Assembly: GCF_030409335.1 (NCBI RefSeq)
Contig: NZ_JAUFPN010000107.1
Coordinates: 48,856-112,855 of the forward strand
DNA length: 64,000 nucleotides
From: Paeniroseomonas aquatica
Lineage (GTDB): Bacteria; Pseudomonadota; Alphaproteobacteria; Acetobacterales; Acetobacteraceae
Reading direction: 5' to 3'
Part shown: piece by piece, positions 54,365 through 62,460 of the stretch
Layout of the letters: each line of letters starts with the position of its first letter
How positions within the stretch are numbered: position 1 is the first letter of the stretch
Translations under genes and position numbers: made by a program
The notes under the pieces: model-generated
Seen by the model: only the letters and a program-made list of their open reading frames with translations
Told to the model about the DNA's origin: nothing
Database searches by the model: none

Positions 54365-54688
54365 CTACCGACCGTAAGTCGCCGCGAGATAGGCGACGAT
54401 CGCCGGCACATCCGATTCGTCGATCGGCGCGCCATAGACGTGACGCATCTTGGTCACCTCGGCCTGCCAAAACGCCGCCGGATCACGGAAATTGCGTGGC
54501 TGCGTCGTGATGTAATCGGCCGAATGGCATGCGCCGCAATTGCCCTGCACCACGTCGAGGCCTGGCCCCGGGGCAAGTTCGGCGGTCTCCTCGGGGAGGT
54601 CGTACTGGACTGGACGGGCATCCACGGCCGACATCAGGCCGAACGCCACGGCGCCCGCCAGCATGGGCGTGATGATGATGTTTCGCAT
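54365..54688 (-). CDS. sorB: SorB-like cytochrome c subunit of sulfite dehydrogenase
   Basis: The 107-residue protein has a signal peptide (IIITPMLAGAVAFGLMSAVDA) and one c-type haem site CGACH (residues 51-55), with a likely axial Met in EVTKMRHVYGAP. ATG 54688 is chosen over 54694 because GGGAG lies six bases upstream. It begins 11 bases after sorA, matching the SorAB sulfite:cytochrome c oxidoreductase in which SorB accepts the electrons. The gene symbol follows from context and size. Confidence 0.85.
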   Translation of the reverse strand: MRNIIITPMLAGAVAFGLMSAVDARPVQYDLPEETAELAPGPGLDVVQGNCGACHSADYITTQPRNFRDPAAFWQAEVTKMRHVYGAPIDESDVPAIVAYLAATYGR

Positions 54689-54699
54689 GTCCATCTCCC

Positions 54700-55902
54700 T
54701 TAGGCCGCCGTCACGGTCACGGTTTCCACCACGTTCCGCATGTAGCCGGCCGGGTTCCAGCGCGCCTCCATCGGTTGGGTTTCGCCCGCGGTGCTGGTGG
54801 CTCGCGCCATCAGCCCGTGCACGCCAGCCGGCAAGGTGACCTCCACCGCGAAACGGCGAAAGGAATAGCGGCTCAGCGCCGTCTCCAGCCGCGCATCCAC
54901 CCACCTCCTCCCGCCATCGGCGGAAACCTCGACCTTGGCGATGCCTGTGCCGCCATCGAAGGCGATGCCGGTGACGGTTACCGGCCGTCCCGCCGCCACG
55001 CGGCCAGCCTCGGCCGGCGCAGTGATGAAGCTGCGGATATTGAACTTGCCGATCGGCCGCGTAGGTCCCGCCGGGGCGCCGGCCGGAACGCAGGCGCAGT
55101 CATTGTCGGGAACGCGATAGGCCGAAGCCATCCAGAAGCTATCAGATGGCTTGTCGAGCACGGTGATCTCATGCAGGTGCTTGACCCAGTAGGTGCCGAA
55201 ATAGCCCGGAACGACGAGCCGCAGCGGATAGCCGTTCAGCACTGGCAGATCCGCGCCATTCATCGCCCAGGCCAGCATAACCTGGCCATCGGTGGCGTGA
55301 TCCAGGCGCAGCGATTTGGTGAAATCCGGCGTGTCGGGTGCGGGGGGTTCATCGAGCCCGTTGAAGCTGACTTCGACCGCGCCAGAGGCGATGCCGGCGC
55401 GTTCCAGCACCGATTTCAGCGTCACGCCGCGCCAGAGGGCATTGCCCATCAACCCGTGGGCAGCCTGGCCACCGCCGACGCGGGGTTCGGAAAAGCCGCG
55501 GCTATTGCCCGAGCATTGATGCACCGCGACCACCTCCGTGGCCGGCAGCGCCTTGATCTCTGCGAGCGATAGGGAGAGTGGCCGCGTCACCCGGCCCGTG
55601 ACCGCCAGGCGGTAGGTCTCAGGATCGAGGTCCTGCGGCGGCACGTTGCCGGAGAGATGGTAACGCACGAAGAACGCATCATTCGGCGTGATGACGCCCT
55701 CGCCGAACACCGAGAATGGCGTTTCAAGCTGAGGCGGTCGGGACGTCAGACGGATCAGCGGTCGCTTTTGCGGGTATTGCACCAATGGCCGCTCGCCATT
55801 GGCGAAGGGCAGCGTGATGGTCTGCGCTCGGGCCGTGGCGACGCCGGCAAGACCTAGCCCGGCGGCCAGATGCAGCGCGTGGCGACGGTTGAACATTGTC
55901 AT
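54700..55902 (-). CDS. sorA: Sulfite dehydrogenase, molybdenum subunit SorA
   Basis: The 400-residue protein has a twin-arginine signal (MFNRRHALHLAAGLGLAGVA) for export of a folded cofactor protein. It then has the sulfite-oxidase fold: the molybdenum-ligating Cys130 in AVHQCSGNSRGFSEPRVGG, Arg80 and His82 in FFVRYHLSG at the active site, MNGADLPVLNGYPLRLVVPG, and a C-terminal dimerisation domain. It oxidises sulfite to sulfate in the periplasm. CAGGAGG before ATG 55902 is a good ribosome site. It follows the anti-sigma gene by 46 bases, linking it to the ECF regulon. Confidence 0.93.
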   Translation of the reverse strand: MTMFNRRHALHLAAGLGLAGVATARAQTITLPFANGERPLVQYPQKRPLIRLTSRPPQLETPFSVFGEGVITPNDAFFVRYHLSGNVPPQDLDPETYRLAVTGRVTRPLSLSLAEIKALPATEVVAVHQCSGNSRGFSEPRVGGGQAAHGLMGNALWRGVTLKSVLERAGIASGAVEVSFNGLDEPPAPDTPDFTKSLRLDHATDGQVMLAWAMNGADLPVLNGYPLRLVVPGYFGTYWVKHLHEITVLDKPSDSFWMASAYRVPDNDCACVPAGAPAGPTRPIGKFNIRSFITAPAEAGRVAAGRPVTVTGIAFDGGTGIAKVEVSADGGRRWVDARLETALSRYSFRRFAVEVTLPAGVHGLMARATSTAGETQPMEARWNPAGYMRNVVETVTVTAA

Positions 55903-55948
55903 GGACTTCCTCCTGTTTCGGCTTTCTTCGGCAGACACGCCTTGCTGG

Positions 55949-56758
55949 TCACAACGCCTGGGACCGGGCCACCTGCCGGTGCACGCTTTCGGCAACGCGT
56001 TGCAACATCACACGCTCTAGCCCCTCTGCGGCGACGGCGAAGCCGAAGCCCCTGTCCACCCACCAGAAGGCGGTGACTCCCTGCGCCGGCATCTCGGCGA
56101 AACGAAACTCGGTGCCTGCGCCACCGGCCCGATCGGCGCGGAGGTACACCGTCAGTCGTTCGGCGCCAGGGCCGGCATACATCAGCTGCGCCGCCGGGTC
56201 CCCGGCCGCGCCCGCAAGCAGCCGCCCGCCCAGCAAACTGTAGCCAAGCGGCGCCAGGTCGGGCGCCACCAGCGGCCGGCCCAGCCGGTTCGACAGCCAG
56301 CCCACCAGCTGCGCTTCCTGCGCCGCGGCGACCTCGACCGGCCGCGCCGCGTCGGCCGCGAACACACGATGCGCCGACAGCGCCTCGGCCACCATCGGTC
56401 GCATCGCCGTGGCGCCTTGCGGCACCAGCCCATGCCCCGCCCAGCCCGCCACTCCGCCGATCAGCAGCCAGGCCGCCACGGCCGCTATCCGGTGTAAGCC
56501 GTGCAGACGGGACTGACGCCGCGCGGTCAGCAGATGGGCGACGCGCAGACGCGCCGGAACCGGCGCCGCATACCGTTCGCCCAGCGAGCTGCGCAGGGCC
56601 TGGCGCTGCGTGGCCATGGCGCGGAACCGGGTTGCGGTATCCGCATTTTCGGCGAGCCACGCCTCGACCCGCGCGTGTCTCTCCTGGCCCAGGTGACCAT
56701 CGAGCCAGCCTTGCAGATCATCCTCGCCCACCGGCAGCGGGTCGCCATTCACTGTCAC
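55949..56758 (-). CDS. Membrane anti-sigma factor
   Basis: The 269-residue protein from GTG 56758 has an N-terminal cytosolic anti-sigma-like domain (LQGWLDGHLGQERHARVEAW), one transmembrane helix (AVAAWLLIGGVAGWAGHGLV, about 90-110) and a periplasmic domain of short strands (GYSLLGGRLLAGA, YLRADRAGG, FWWVDRGFGFAVAAEGLER). It overlaps the sigma gene by four bases (GTGA). It should hold the sigma factor inactive until a periplasmic signal arrives. The signal could be sulfite or oxidants, from the downstream genes. Confidence 0.85.
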   Translation of the reverse strand: MTVNGDPLPVGEDDLQGWLDGHLGQERHARVEAWLAENADTATRFRAMATQRQALRSSLGERYAAPVPARLRVAHLLTARRQSRLHGLHRIAAVAAWLLIGGVAGWAGHGLVPQGATAMRPMVAEALSAHRVFAADAARPVEVAAAQEAQLVGWLSNRLGRPLVAPDLAPLGYSLLGGRLLAGAAGDPAAQLMYAGPGAERLTVYLRADRAGGAGTEFRFAEMPAQGVTAFWWVDRGFGFAVAAEGLERVMLQRVAESVHRQVARSQAL

Positions 56759-57303
56759 TTCACTCTCCTCAGTTGAGGCTTGCCTGTATCGGGGGCGCTA
56801 TCTCCCGCAATGAGCCGGCGCAATCTTTCCCGCCCGCGCGACAACCGCGACATCACCGTGCCGACCGGCACGCCGGTGAGTTGGGCCGCGGCCTCGTAGG
56901 AAAAATCCTCGACGCCCACCAGCAAAAGCACCACGCGCTGTTCCTCGGCCAGGGCATCGAGGGCGAGCAGCGCATCGCGCCAGATCAGCCGATGCTCGGC
57001 CACGTGCTCCGCAGTGGGGTCGGCGACCATCCAGCCCTCCTCGTCCAGTGGCATGGCCTGGCCGCGGCGGGATGCGCTGCGCCGCCCCATGCGAAACAGA
57101 TTGTGCAGGATGGCGAAAAGCCAGGCCTTCGCATCAGCGTCCTGTCGGCGGAGGTGCCAGCGCGCGATAGCCCGCTCCAGGCAATCCTGCACCAGGTCAT
57201 CGGCGGCGGTGGTGTCGCGCAGCAGGGCCCAAGCGAAGCGGCGCAGCGCCGGGATATGCGGCTCGATCAGTGCCGCCATCGCGGGCTCGCCGCCCCCCAT
57301 CAC
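56755..57303 (-). CDS. ECF-family RNA polymerase sigma factor
   Basis: The 182-residue protein has sigma region 2 (LIEPHIPALRRFAWALLRDT then AADDLVQDCLERAIARW, AKAWLFAILHNLF) and region 4 (LALDALAEEQRVVLLLVGVE, then YEAAAQLTGVPVGTVMSRLS). It is followed by its overlapping anti-sigma gene and preceded by DUF305 with a four-base overlap. It likely activates its own operon and sorAB. Start could be 57303, 57300 or 57276. Confidence 0.93.
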   Translation of the reverse strand: MMGGGEPAMAALIEPHIPALRRFAWALLRDTTAADDLVQDCLERAIARWHLRRQDADAKAWLFAILHNLFRMGRRSASRRGQAMPLDEEGWMVADPTAEHVAEHRLIWRDALLALDALAEEQRVVLLLVGVEDFSYEAAAQLTGVPVGTVMSRLSRGRERLRRLIAGDSAPDTGKPQLRRVK

Positions 57304-57665
57304 CGCCGGGGGCCGCCGCCGCGCGTGCCACCCAGGGTGGGATACTCCTCGGTCGGGCTGCGCAATGCCGCGAAACGCGCCTGCATCGCCGCGACCTCGA
57401 TGGTTTGCCCAGCCAGGATCTCCTCGGCGAGCTGGCGCGTCAGAGGGTCGCGGCCATGCACCAGCACCAGTCGGGCCATCTCAATCGCCCCTTCATGATG
57501 CGGCACCATCATGGCCAGGAAATCCTGGTCGGGATGGCCGCTGGGTGGGGTTGCCTGCATCGCGGCCATCATGCGCTCCATCGCCGCTGCCATGGCATGC
57601 GCGAAGGGATCGTCCTGGGGCGTTTCGCCCATCGGCCCGTGATGCGCATGCACCACCCCGGTCAT
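57300..57665 (-). CDS. DUF305 (copper/redox-associated) protein
   Basis: The 121-residue protein has the DUF305 core: DQDFLAMMVPHHEGAIEMAR (about 47-66) and LAEEILAGQTIEVAAMQARF. It is rich in Met and His (HAMAAAMERMMAAMQ; HAHHGPM), a usual sign of copper handling. It lacks a clear signal peptide, unlike many members, so its location is uncertain. It overlaps genes on both sides by four bases within the propeller-DUF305-sigma operon. Confidence 0.85.
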   Translation of the reverse strand: MTGVVHAHHGPMGETPQDDPFAHAMAAAMERMMAAMQATPPSGHPDQDFLAMMVPHHEGAIEMARLVLVHGRDPLTRQLAEEILAGQTIEVAAMQARFAALRSPTEEYPTLGGTRGGGPRR

Positions 57666-59071
57666 GCCGTGACGCTTCTGGCACCGGGCCGGATGAAGAC
57701 GAGGTTGATGCCCTTCTTGTTCCGCAGCCCGCCCGATGGCAGTGCCAGATCGCCCAGCATCACCCGATCGACGAAGCGCGGCCGGAACGGATCCGTCACG
57801 TCGAGCACCGTGCAGAGCGTCTGCCCGGCGCCAGGCGTGCCCTGCAGCTCATCCTGCTCATGCGCCACGAACAACCGCGTGCCGGCTGGGTCGAGCCACA
57901 GCCCATGCGCCTCCCGCCCACCGGTCGCGATCTCGCCCACCACCCGGCGCTGCCCGAGCGGCGCGGAGCGGTCGATGATGGCGAGCTTGGAGGATGCGCC
58001 GCCGCCCGGCCCCGCGCCGTCATCGATGCGCGCCAGGCTGGCATAGACCGCCCGGCCCTGGGCGTTCTCGACGAACTCGACATGGTTGGGTCGCGCCAGG
58101 GCACCAAGCGGGATGGTCTCTGCGATGGCCCGGCCATCGGCCGGCAGCACGGACAACGAATCCGCCAGCTTGTGGCTGATCCAGAATTCCCGCCCATCCG
58201 GGCTGAGCTTCAGGAAAGGGCTGAAGCCGAACCGGTCCTGTGCGCTGATGTCTATCTGTGTCGCGCGTCGTGCGGTGCTGAAGCCTTCCGCGTCGTAGCT
58301 GACATCGAGTAGATCGATCAACGAGGATTTCTGGCTGATCACCGCGGCGCGGCGGCCATCGGCCGAGAACCACGCATGCGCCGGGCCGGGCAGAGTATCG
58401 ACGAAGCCACGGATGGCCTGGCCGGGACGGCCGCCTGCACTTTCCTCGCGAGCCTTCTGAACGTCGAGCACCGCGATGCGGTCCTCACCGCGCACCGTGA
58501 CCCAAAGCTCCCGCCCGTTGCGGGTGAAGGTGGGCTCATGCGGCTCGCGCCCCAGGAAGACGCCGCTGGTCAGGCGTTCGGGATTGGTTTGCGCGGAGGC
58601 CTGGGGGTTGGGCCGGTTGCCGACGACGCGGCGGGTGGCGGTGTCGATCAAATACAGGTTGCTGGTGCCGCGCCCAGTAGTGGCGACCAGGGTGGAATCG
58701 GGGTTGGGCACCGCGCCATGGATCGAGATGGCGCCGTGATAGAGCGGCTTCTGTACCATGGCGCCATGCGTCGGCATCACGCCGCCCGTCACGAAGCGGA
58801 AGGGAGGGCGGGAATCCTCGTCGAAGGAGGTGAGGTTCACCGTTGTCTGCACGACGAGGCGGACCGGATCGATGACGACAAGCGTGTTGCTGTCCTCGCA
58901 GCAGATCCAGACGCCGTCGCCCGAGGTTGGAGCGGTGGCAGGGGCCGCGGGGCCTGGCGCGGGCTGCGCCTGGGCGGTTGATGCCGCCATCGCCCCCGCC
59001 GCAACGGTCATGCCGGCGGCCAGCGTCAGGACATCGCGCCGTGACGTGGCGATGGTGGGGTTTTGGGTCAA
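57662..59071 (-). CDS. Exported YVTN-type beta-propeller protein
   Basis: The 469-residue protein starts at TTG 59071, with AGGAG seven bases upstream and no better start. It has a twin-arginine signal (ATSRRDVLTLAAGMTVAAGA) and then repeats of a YVTN/YncE-like beta-propeller: NTLVVIDPVRLVVQTTVNL, NLYLIDTATRRVVGNRPNP, DRIAVLDVQKA, DSLSVLPADGRAIAETIPLG and TRLFVAHEQDE. The ligand is unknown. It is the first gene of the ECF-sor operon, so a periplasmic sensor or redox-related role is possible. Confidence 0.82.
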   Translation of the reverse strand: MTQNPTIATSRRDVLTLAAGMTVAAGAMAASTAQAQPAPGPAAPATAPTSGDGVWICCEDSNTLVVIDPVRLVVQTTVNLTSFDEDSRPPFRFVTGGVMPTHGAMVQKPLYHGAISIHGAVPNPDSTLVATTGRGTSNLYLIDTATRRVVGNRPNPQASAQTNPERLTSGVFLGREPHEPTFTRNGRELWVTVRGEDRIAVLDVQKAREESAGGRPGQAIRGFVDTLPGPAHAWFSADGRRAAVISQKSSLIDLLDVSYDAEGFSTARRATQIDISAQDRFGFSPFLKLSPDGREFWISHKLADSLSVLPADGRAIAETIPLGALARPNHVEFVENAQGRAVYASLARIDDGAGPGGGASSKLAIIDRSAPLGQRRVVGEIATGGREAHGLWLDPAGTRLFVAHEQDELQGTPGAGQTLCTVLDVTDPFRPRFVDRVMLGDLALPSGGLRNKKGINLVFIRPGARSVTA

Positions 59072-59253
59072 TCGGATGCTCCTGCGAGTTATCGCCCCGG
59101 CCTGGCGCGACACGGGATGAAGGTGAGATGCCGCAGACGAGGGTCTATTCCAGGGCTTTGGACAAAAGCGTTCGGCGACGTGAAGGGAGGACGCCCAGCG
59201 GTCGCATTTTTGCGGATCGGCCAGCACTGCAGGCTGGGTTGCGACGCATTCAC

Positions 59254-59277
59254 TACAACAATAGAAGATATGTTGTA
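59254..59277. promoter_or_regulatory. Candidate operator (inverted repeat) in divergent spacer
   Basis: TACAACA (59254-59260) and TGTTGTA (59271-59277) form a perfect seven-base inverted repeat with a ten-base A/T-rich spacer, midway in the 295-base gap between the propeller operon and the RpiR regulator. Its form is that of a dimeric repressor site; RpiR-family proteins bind similar TTGTA-type palindromes. Confidence 0.5.
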
Positions 59278-59366
59278 TATGCGACTGACCCGAGAGAGTA
59301 GCCATTTCAAAGCCTACCTTCGATGCAACATCCCCCGATCCCTTCGGCGACCAACTGGGGGCGTCC

Positions 59367-60200
59367 TTGCCCAGCCTTTCGCCCGCCGCCCGACGCGTTG
59401 CGCGCTTCGTGGCTGATAACCGCCCTCTGGCGCTCTCGCTGTCGGCCGCCGAACTGGCCACGCGCGCAGGCACATCGGACGCCACGGTCGTGCGCAGCGT
59501 CCGGGCGATGGGGTTTGCCGGATTGCCGGATTTGAAGCGCGCGCTGGCTGCGGCGCTGAGTGCCAGCCCTGCCAGCCCCGCCGAGGCGATGCGCCACACC
59601 CTGGCGGAAAGCGGCGAGGAGGCTGGCCGGGCCGTGGACTTCGCCATCGAGGCACAGCGCGAAGCGGTCGAGGCGCTGGCCACGCCCGAAGCCCGCGCCA
59701 CGCTGCGCGCCGCCGTGGCCACCCTGCATCCCGCGCGCCGCGTGCTGGTGTTCGGCATAGGCCCCTCCGGGGCGCTAGCGCGCTACGTCACCACGCTGCT
59801 GATGCGCGCCGGCCGCACGGCCCGCGCGCTGGATGCCAGCGGCATCGCGCTGGCGGACCAGATGCTCGACCTCGGGCCGGGCGATGCGCTGCTGGTCCTG
59901 GCGTACGGCCATGCCTACCGCGAAGTCGTGGCGCTGTTCGCCGACGCGAAGCGCTTGGCCCTGCCAATCGTGCTAGTTACGGACAGCTTGGACCGCTCGC
60001 TCGCCCGCCACGCCGACGTCGTAGTGCCGGCCCGGCGCGCACGCGGCCGCCGGATCGCGCTGCATGGTGCGACCCTGGTTGCGCTCGAGGCGATGATCCT
60101 GGGTCTCGCCGCGACCGACAGTCCGCGGGCGCTGGCGTCGCTGGATCGGCTCAACGGCCTGCGCACTTCGATCACAGGGGCCCGCCACGATGTCGGCTGA
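59367..60200 (+). CDS. RpiR/MurR-family transcriptional regulator
   Basis: The 277-residue protein has an N-terminal RpiR HTH domain (SPAARRVARFVADNRPLALS, then AAELATRAGTSDATVVRSVR, MGFAGLPDLK) and a C-terminal sugar-isomerase (SIS) domain (VLVFGIGPSGALARYVTTLL, GDALLVLAYGHAYREVVAL, VLVTDSLDRSLARHADVVV). TTG 59367 is the best visible start but leaves the N terminus slightly short; an unusual start further up in the same frame is possible. It probably represses or activates divergent genes in response to a phosphorylated ligand. Confidence 0.85.
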   Translation: MPSLSPAARRVARFVADNRPLALSLSAAELATRAGTSDATVVRSVRAMGFAGLPDLKRALAAALSASPASPAEAMRHTLAESGEEAGRAVDFAIEAQREAVEALATPEARATLRAAVATLHPARRVLVFGIGPSGALARYVTTLLMRAGRTARALDASGIALADQMLDLGPGDALLVLAYGHAYREVVALFADAKRLALPIVLVTDSLDRSLARHADVVVPARRARGRRIALHGATLVALEAMILGLAATDSPRALASLDRLNGLRTSITGARHDVG

Positions 60201-60777
60201 CGCACCGTGCCGCATCGTGCTCACAGCCCTCCGAGGCACGGCGACGTCCCATGCGCAGCAGTCGCTGTGGCGTTGGCCACGGCCGCGCCAGCCTGATGAG
60301 AGCCCCATGGCCAAGGCCGCGCGCTATGCGGCCGACCGGTGGCGGCTTGCCGCAATGGATGACCGCCTGCTGCTGGATATCGGTCTCGATCGCCGTGCCG
60401 TCGAGGCGGGCATCCCGTTCCAGGACCGCTCACCCAGCACCGCCTCGCCCATCAACACAGGAACCGCAAGCCATGACCTGGATCGAACTCGCGCCCACCG
60501 TCTCCGCCGCCTTCCTCACCTCGCTCGTCGAATGCGTCGAGGCGGCGACCATCATGCTGGCCGTCGGCACCGTGCGCGGCTGGAAACCGGCCTTCGTGGG
60601 CACCGGCCTGGCGCTCGCGGCGCTGGTCGTGCTGGTGTTCGCACTCGGCCCCGCGCTCTTGCAATTGCCGGAACAGGCGCTGCAGCTCTTCGTCGGCATC
60701 CTACTCCTGCTGTTCGGAATGCGCTGGCTGCGCAAGGCCATCTTGCGCGGCGCCGGCATCATCCCGCTCCACGATGA
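60190..60777 (+). CDS. DUF1127-like frame, overlapping the next gene
   Basis: From ATG 60190, overlapping the RpiR stop, the first 95 codons read as a DUF1127-like protein: AARYAADRWRLAAMDDRLLL followed by DIGLDRRAVEAGIPF. Beyond about 60475 the frame runs another 100 codons inside the coding sequence of the membrane gene in a different frame and loses any family likeness. A stop codon was probably lost here, or only the first part matters. Low confidence in the full length. Confidence 0.4.
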   Translation: MSADAPCRIVLTALRGTATSHAQQSLWRWPRPRQPDESPMAKAARYAADRWRLAAMDDRLLLDIGLDRRAVEAGIPFQDRSPSTASPINTGTASHDLDRTRAHRLRRLPHLARRMRRGGDHHAGRRHRARLETGLRGHRPGARGAGRAGVRTRPRALAIAGTGAAALRRHPTPAVRNALAAQGHLARRRHHPAPR

Positions 60778-61231
60778 AGATGCGATCTTCAAGAGCGAGA
60801 CCGCGAACCTGAAGCTCGCGCAGACCACCCAACGCTGGGGCGTCGATCCCATCGCCATGGCCACGGCCTTTAAGGGCGTGCTGCTGGAGGGGGTCGAGGT
60901 CGCCTTCCTGGTGCTGGCCGTCGCCGCCGGCAGCCCCGCACTGATCGGCCCGGCCGCTCTCGGCGCCTTGGCAGCAGCGCTGCTCGTGACCACGGCCGCG
61001 GTCGCGATACATAAGCCGCTGGCGCGCGTGCCCGAGAACACGCTGAAGTTCGCCGTGGGCGTGCTCATCTAGGCCTTCGGGATCTTTTGGACCGGCGAGG
61101 GCATGGGCATCGAATGGCCGGGCCACGACCTCGCTCTGGTCGGCATCGCGGGCGGGTTGCTCGTCGTCGCCCTGCTGGGCATCCGGCTCGGGGCGCAACC
61201 ATCCCGGGCGACCATGATGGAGGCAGGTTGA
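60473..61231 (+). pseudogene. COG4280-like membrane protein interrupted by an in-frame amber codon
   Basis: From ATG 60473 the frame encodes about 199 residues with several transmembrane helices (LTSLVECVEAATIMLAVGTV, FKGVLLEGVEVAFLVLAVAA, ENTLKFAVGVLI) and then meets TAG at 61070-61072. The same frame continues after the stop as AFGIFWTGEGMGIEWPGHDL, then ALVGIAGGLLVVALLGIRLG to a TGA at 61229-61231. This matches the expected C terminus, whose residue at the stop is probably Ser (TCG to TAG, a single change). It is either a recent pseudogene or depends on amber read-through. The next gene starts at the true end (TGATG), showing the original length. Confidence 0.75.
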
Positions 61232-61464
61232 TGAGGGCAATTCGCGCAATAGGGGCCGAGATTGTCAGCCTCTTCGTAGACGACGGCTCGCTCGCCCTGG
61301 CCTTAGTGCTGTGGTGCGCTGCTGTGGGGCTGGCCAGGTTTATTCTCCCTCAGATGTTCCTTGCCGCCGCCGGCGCTGCGCTGTTTCTGGGCTGCGCCGC
61401 GATCCTGCTGGTCAATGTACTCCAAACTGCCAGATCACGCGTTGCTTCGAAGGTGCCACAATGA
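61231..61464 (+). CDS. Small membrane protein
   Basis: The 77-residue product has two hydrophobic helices (SLALALVLWCAAVGLARFIL and FLAAAGAALFLGCAAILLVN). No family is recognised. It is coupled to the end of the interrupted membrane gene (TGATG) and to the PAP2 phosphatase (ATGA), so all three were one operon. Possibly an accessory subunit. Confidence 0.6.
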   Translation: MRAIRAIGAEIVSLFVDDGSLALALVLWCAAVGLARFILPQMFLAAAGAALFLGCAAILLVNVLQTARSRVASKVPQ

Positions 61465-62204
61465 TGCGCAGCGTGGCACGGCTTCCCGCATCGCTCACCT
61501 CACGCCTGGGCCGCAGGGAGGTAGGCCTCCTGGTCGCCTTCTTGGTCGTGGCGGCCCTACTCCTGGGCTTTGGGATGCTGGCCGAGGAGGTTCTCGAAGG
61601 GGACACCTCGGCGTTTGACAGCGCCGTGATTCTGGCCCTGCGGGCGGCAGGCAACCCCGCTGACCCCATTGGTCCACCTTGGTTCGAGGAAATGGGTCGA
61701 GACGTGACTGCGCTTGGCAGTTTCGTCTTTCTTGGCTTTGTGCTGGCAGCCGTCGTCGGCTACCTGATGCTAATCCAGAAGCGAGGCGCCGCGCTGCTGA
61801 TGGCGGTCGCCGTGCTTGGGGGTGCGATGGTGAGTACGCTTCTAAAGCTGGGATTCGACCGGCCTCGGCCTGACATCGTTCACACCGCTCGCGTGTTCAC
61901 GGCCAGCTTTCCCAGCGGGCATGCGACGTTATCAGCCGTCACCTTCCTGACGATCGGCGCCCTGTTGACGCGCTTGACCATCGACGGCCGGGTGAAGGTC
62001 TATTTTATGGGCCTCGCCGTGTTCTTGACCGTGATGGTCGGACTCAGTCGCCTCTATCTCGGGGTGCATTACCCGACCGACGTTCTTGCTGGGTGGTGTG
62101 TCGGCTCCGCCTGGGCGATTCTATGCTGGTCAGGCGCACTTTGGTTGCAGCGCAGAGGCACTGTTGAGCCAGCGGGATCTAGTGACGCCTCGGTTGCTAA
62201 GTAA
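61461..62204 (+). CDS. PAP2-family membrane phosphatase
   Basis: The 247-residue protein has about six helices and the three PAP2 active-site motifs in order: KLGFDRPRP, FPSGHAT and SRLYLGVHYPTDVLAG. It dephosphorylates lipid phosphates such as undecaprenyl diphosphate or phosphatidate at the periplasmic face. ATG 61461 overlaps the previous stop. It is the last gene before the right-hand repeat. Confidence 0.9.
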   Translation: MMRSVARLPASLTSRLGRREVGLLVAFLVVAALLLGFGMLAEEVLEGDTSAFDSAVILALRAAGNPADPIGPPWFEEMGRDVTALGSFVFLGFVLAAVVGYLMLIQKRGAALLMAVAVLGGAMVSTLLKLGFDRPRPDIVHTARVFTASFPSGHATLSAVTFLTIGALLTRLTIDGRVKVYFMGLAVFLTVMVGLSRLYLGVHYPTDVLAGWCVGSAWAILCWSGALWLQRRGTVEPAGSSDASVAK

Positions 62205-62460
62205 TTTCGCCGATCTCCAGGCGTCCACCAGCAAGGAACCGACTGCGACGGAGAGGAGCTGCTACTGAACTGGTGTATCTGCAACGCGGCTCCCGCTCGT
62301 AGCGCCTGAGCCGCGTCGGCGGCGGTTCAACCGCAGTAGTGCGGCCAAGCCGTGGCGCAGCCGCCGCTGCTGTCTCCCAGAGAAGGTTGGATTCCGGTTC
62401 CCACCGCTGCTCCAGTCGGTTTCGCCACAACCTGTCTCTCCCGATCAGAACACTGCGCTG

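Larger units (their letters stand above)
24796..62418. mobile_element. Composite genomic island at tRNA-Gly (inferred limits)
   Basis: Left limit is the 3' end of tRNA-Gly. The proposed right limit is a second GCTCCAGTCG (62409-62418), identical to the last tRNA bases plus the next four, followed by a diverged copy of the about 200 bases that follow the tRNA. The interior has serine recombinases, phage-satellite genes, a conflict system, pseudogenes and lower-GC patches up to about 48 kb. From there to the right limit it is GC-rich metabolic cargo. No tyrosine integrase was found, so the element may be defective or a stack of several. The whole-island reading is inference. Confidence 0.45.

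Noticed and set aside
24721..62418. A complete second tRNA-Gly copy at 62341-62418 matching the left end
   Set aside because: Only GCTCCAGTCG and a vague TTCCC...CGC likeness match; position-by-position identity over the tRNA body is about one in three, so no full tRNA copy is claimed.
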